Assembly: GCA_002682975.1 (NCBI GenBank)
Contig: NYSJ01000022.1
Span: 3,319-10,193, forward strand
From: Paracoccaceae bacterium
GTDB lineage: Bacteria > Pseudomonadota > Alphaproteobacteria > Rhodobacterales > Rhodobacteraceae
Direction of reading: 5' to 3'
Length of the DNA stretch: 6,875 bases
Position 1 is the first letter of the stretch. Each line of letters starts with the position of its first letter. The notes beneath the pieces are model-generated. The model made no database searches. It worked only from the letters and a program-made list of their open reading frames with translations, and was not told the DNA's origin. Of the stretch, positions 5,548 to 6,875 are shown one piece after another. Both the position numbers and the translations under genes were made by a program.

Positions 5548-6390
5548 TCAAATAAAATTTTTTAAACTTCCTACATTACTTACGTGAATTTCTAACTCGT
5601 CTCCAGTCCTTAGGAAGCGTTTTGGGCTAAAACTAGCCCCTGTCCCATCCGGTGAGCCGGTTGCTATTACATCTCCCGGGTTTAAGGTCATAATACTGGA
5701 TATATAAGAAATTTGTTCCTGAACACTGAAAATCATATCCTTAATCGAAGCATTCTGCACGACCTTACCGTTAAGACACACAGTCAATTCTAAATCGCTT
5801 GGATCAATTAAATCTTCCACAGGCGTTATCCATGGCCCCCATGATCCAGAACCAGAAAAGTTTTTACCAGCATGGATTGAATGCGACTGCCAATCGCGTA
5901 CTGAACCATCGTTGAAGGCTGAAAATCCAAGTATGAAATTATGTGCGTTTGATACAGATACGTTTCGCGCTGTAGCACCAATTACAATCGCTATTTCACC
6001 TTCATAATCAAAAGTATCGGCAGCATCCCCAAAAGGAATTTCTAAAGAACCTAGATGGGCCAGCATAGCCTCACTGTTTTTGCCAAACAGAATTATATTT
6101 TTTGGATTACTCATACTTTGTCCATCAATAGGATATGGTTTACGATAATTCATACCAATACAAATAATTTTGGTTGGGTTAATAATTGGAGGTAAAAACT
6201 TTATTTGACTATGCTTTAACTTCGAAGTTTTTAATGCATTCTCATACATTAATGGAAGTATTTTTTTCTCAACTACCTCTCTTAAACTGTTGTATTTATT
6301 TTTAAAATCATCAGTAACTGATTGTGCATAATTATCAAAAAATATTCCATAAGTTTCTTTTTCTGATGCTATGAAAGACCCGATATTCAT
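5548..6390 (-). CDS. Fumarylacetoacetate hydrolase (FAH) family protein
   Basis: A cytoplasmic metal-dependent enzyme of the FAH superfamily, whose members hydrolyse, decarboxylate or isomerise beta-diketo or 2-keto acids in degradation pathways. The exact substrate cannot be read from sequence. The 280-residue product has a variable N-terminal domain (about 1-70) and the conserved FAH fold from IICIGMNYRKP (75-85). Metal ligands are E130 and E132 in DYEGEIAIVIG and D161 in FNDGSVRDWQ. GKNFSGSGSWGPWITP (175-190), LNPGDVIATGSPDGTG (236-251) and LRTGDELEIHVSNVG (260-274) are family motifs. The length matches the 2-hydroxyhepta-2,4-diene-1,7-dioate isomerase/acylpyruvase-like group. Its ATG overlaps the stop of the upstream ketopantoate-reductase-like gene by one base (TAATG), and no strong ribosome-binding site is seen, so translation is coupled. 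It converges with hisE. Automatic names such as ureidoglycolate lyase should be treated as uncertain. Confidence 0.9.
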   Translation of the reverse strand: MNIGSFIASEKETYGIFFDNYAQSVTDDFKNKYNSLREVVEKKILPLMYENALKTSKLKHSQIKFLPPIINPTKIICIGMNYRKPYPIDGQSMSNPKNIILFGKNSEAMLAHLGSLEIPFGDAADTFDYEGEIAIVIGATARNVSVSNAHNFILGFSAFNDGSVRDWQSHSIHAGKNFSGSGSWGPWITPVEDLIDPSDLELTVCLNGKVVQNASIKDMIFSVQEQISYISSIMTLNPGDVIATGSPDGTGASFSPKRFLRTGDELEIHVSNVGSLKNFI

Positions 6391-6875
6391 TACGTCGCAT
6401 CCATGAATTTTTTTTCCTTATTAATAACCAAAGCAGTCAGAGTATCATTAAACGGTGTGGGAATTCCTACTTCCCTTCCAAGCTTTGGCACTTTGCCGTT
6501 TATGAACATAATTTCCGATCTTTTATTTGCTAGATGATCCAAAAACATAGATGGACGGGCGTTTCGGAGGTTATCTCCAAAGGAGGAAACATATTCGACT
6601 GGGTCGTCGAAGCTAAAGTCAATATTTTTTGCTATTCCAATTTTATATGCTTCATACATTGCACCCAAAGCCACTGGCCAAGAGCTAGGATCATCCATCA
6701 GCTCACCAACAGTCTTTTCAAAAACTGTGCATGGAGCACTAAAAGTGACATTGCATAAAAATTTTTCCCAAATCAGTTTTTGTATATCCTGATAAGCCTG
6801 AACGTTGAAACCCGCTGTCACCCAATGGCTTGTTAATTGCTTAAGCCTTTCTGTAATTTCACCAGTTAGCTCACC
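6390..6875 (-). CDS. Ketopantoate-reductase-like protein (ApbA/PanE family), C-terminal part
   Basis: The frame is open at the right window edge. The 161 visible residues are the C-terminal half, since the family is usually about 300-330 residues; the N-terminal NADPH-binding Rossmann domain lies outside. A GTG at 6821 is an internal codon, because the reading frame continues upstream without a stop as GELTGEITERL...HW, which is family-like. The ApbA_C helical domain shows the catalytic lysine and conserved Asn in LIWEKFLCN (K38 and N42 of the visible part) and the substrate-site pattern PSMFLDHLANKRSEIMFING, ending in the conserved NG. PanE reduces 2-dehydropantoate to pantoate for coenzyme A synthesis. 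Many paralogues instead reduce other 2-keto acids, and the coupling to an FAH-family gene hints at a catabolic role for this one. I therefore withhold the symbol panE. The final TAA shares a base with the FAH start codon. Confidence 0.88.
   Translation of the reverse strand, partial: GELTGEITERLKQLTSHWVTAGFNVQAYQDIQKLIWEKFLCNVTFSAPCTVFEKTVGELMDDPSSWPVALGAMYEAYKIGIAKNIDFSFDDPVEYVSSFGDNLRNARPSMFLDHLANKRSEIMFINGKVPKLGREVGIPTPFNDTLTALVINKEKKFMDAT

Noticed and set aside
6534..6758. 74-codon plus-strand frame opposite the ketopantoate-reductase-like gene
   Set aside because: Antisense shadow of a conserved ApbA_C domain.
6819..6821. GTG at 6821 as the real start of the reductase gene
   Set aside because: The frame continues upstream to the window edge with family-like residues, and a start there would remove the cofactor-binding domain.

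Overview
The window is a stretch of AT-rich (about 60% A+T by eye) bacterial chromosome, densely coded on both strands. Gene content and protein features point to an alphaproteobacterium: a BamD lipoprotein, the gene order hisB-hisH-hisA-hisF-hisE, and a HisH with IDYxSGNLHSA and PGDGAFPAC motifs. The order and the HisH motifs recall Rhodobacterales-like marine lineages. That placement below class level is a recollection and was not checked. There are no mobile elements, tRNA or rRNA genes, CRISPR arrays or phage genes, and base composition looks even throughout, so nothing suggests recent transfer.

Layout. Positions 1-620 (minus) hold the N-terminal 206 codons of bamD, cut by the window edge. 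Positions 740-1858 (minus) hold a class I/AcuC-type histone-deacetylase-family hydrolase. A 117-bp divergent intergenic region (1859-1975) separates it from the histidine genes on the plus strand: hisB (1976-2563) and hisH (2569-3204). A secreted DUF2147 protein (3220-3615) lies on the minus strand and interrupts the histidine cluster. After a 125-bp divergent intergenic region, hisA (3741-4457), hisF (4457-5215) and hisE (5219-5530) follow, tightly packed. On the minus strand from the right edge come the C-terminal half of a ketopantoate-reductase-like protein (6390-6875, partial) and, overlapping it by one base, a fumarylacetoacetate-hydrolase-family protein (5548-6390). No gene-free stretch exceeds about 125 bp.

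How the genes work together. Five of the histidine biosynthesis steps are encoded here. HisE hydrolyses PR-ATP to PR-AMP. HisA isomerises ProFAR to PRFAR. HisH and HisF form the glutamine-dependent IGP synthase. HisB dehydrates IGP. hisG, hisD, hisC, hisI and a histidinol-phosphatase are absent and must lie elsewhere. The other genes are functionally separate: outer-membrane assembly (bamD), a deacetylase-like enzyme with unknown substrate, a small periplasmic protein, and a two-gene catabolic-looking pair (PanE-like plus FAH).

Four start sites were moved inward from the longest open frame (hisB, hisF, the DUF2147 gene and the deacetylase) on ribosome-binding-site, overlap or homology grounds. 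I see no clear new biological system. The most interesting structural point is the split his cluster, with an antisense gene inside it and no visible terminator after hisH. This could make hisBH-hisAFE a noncontiguous operon.
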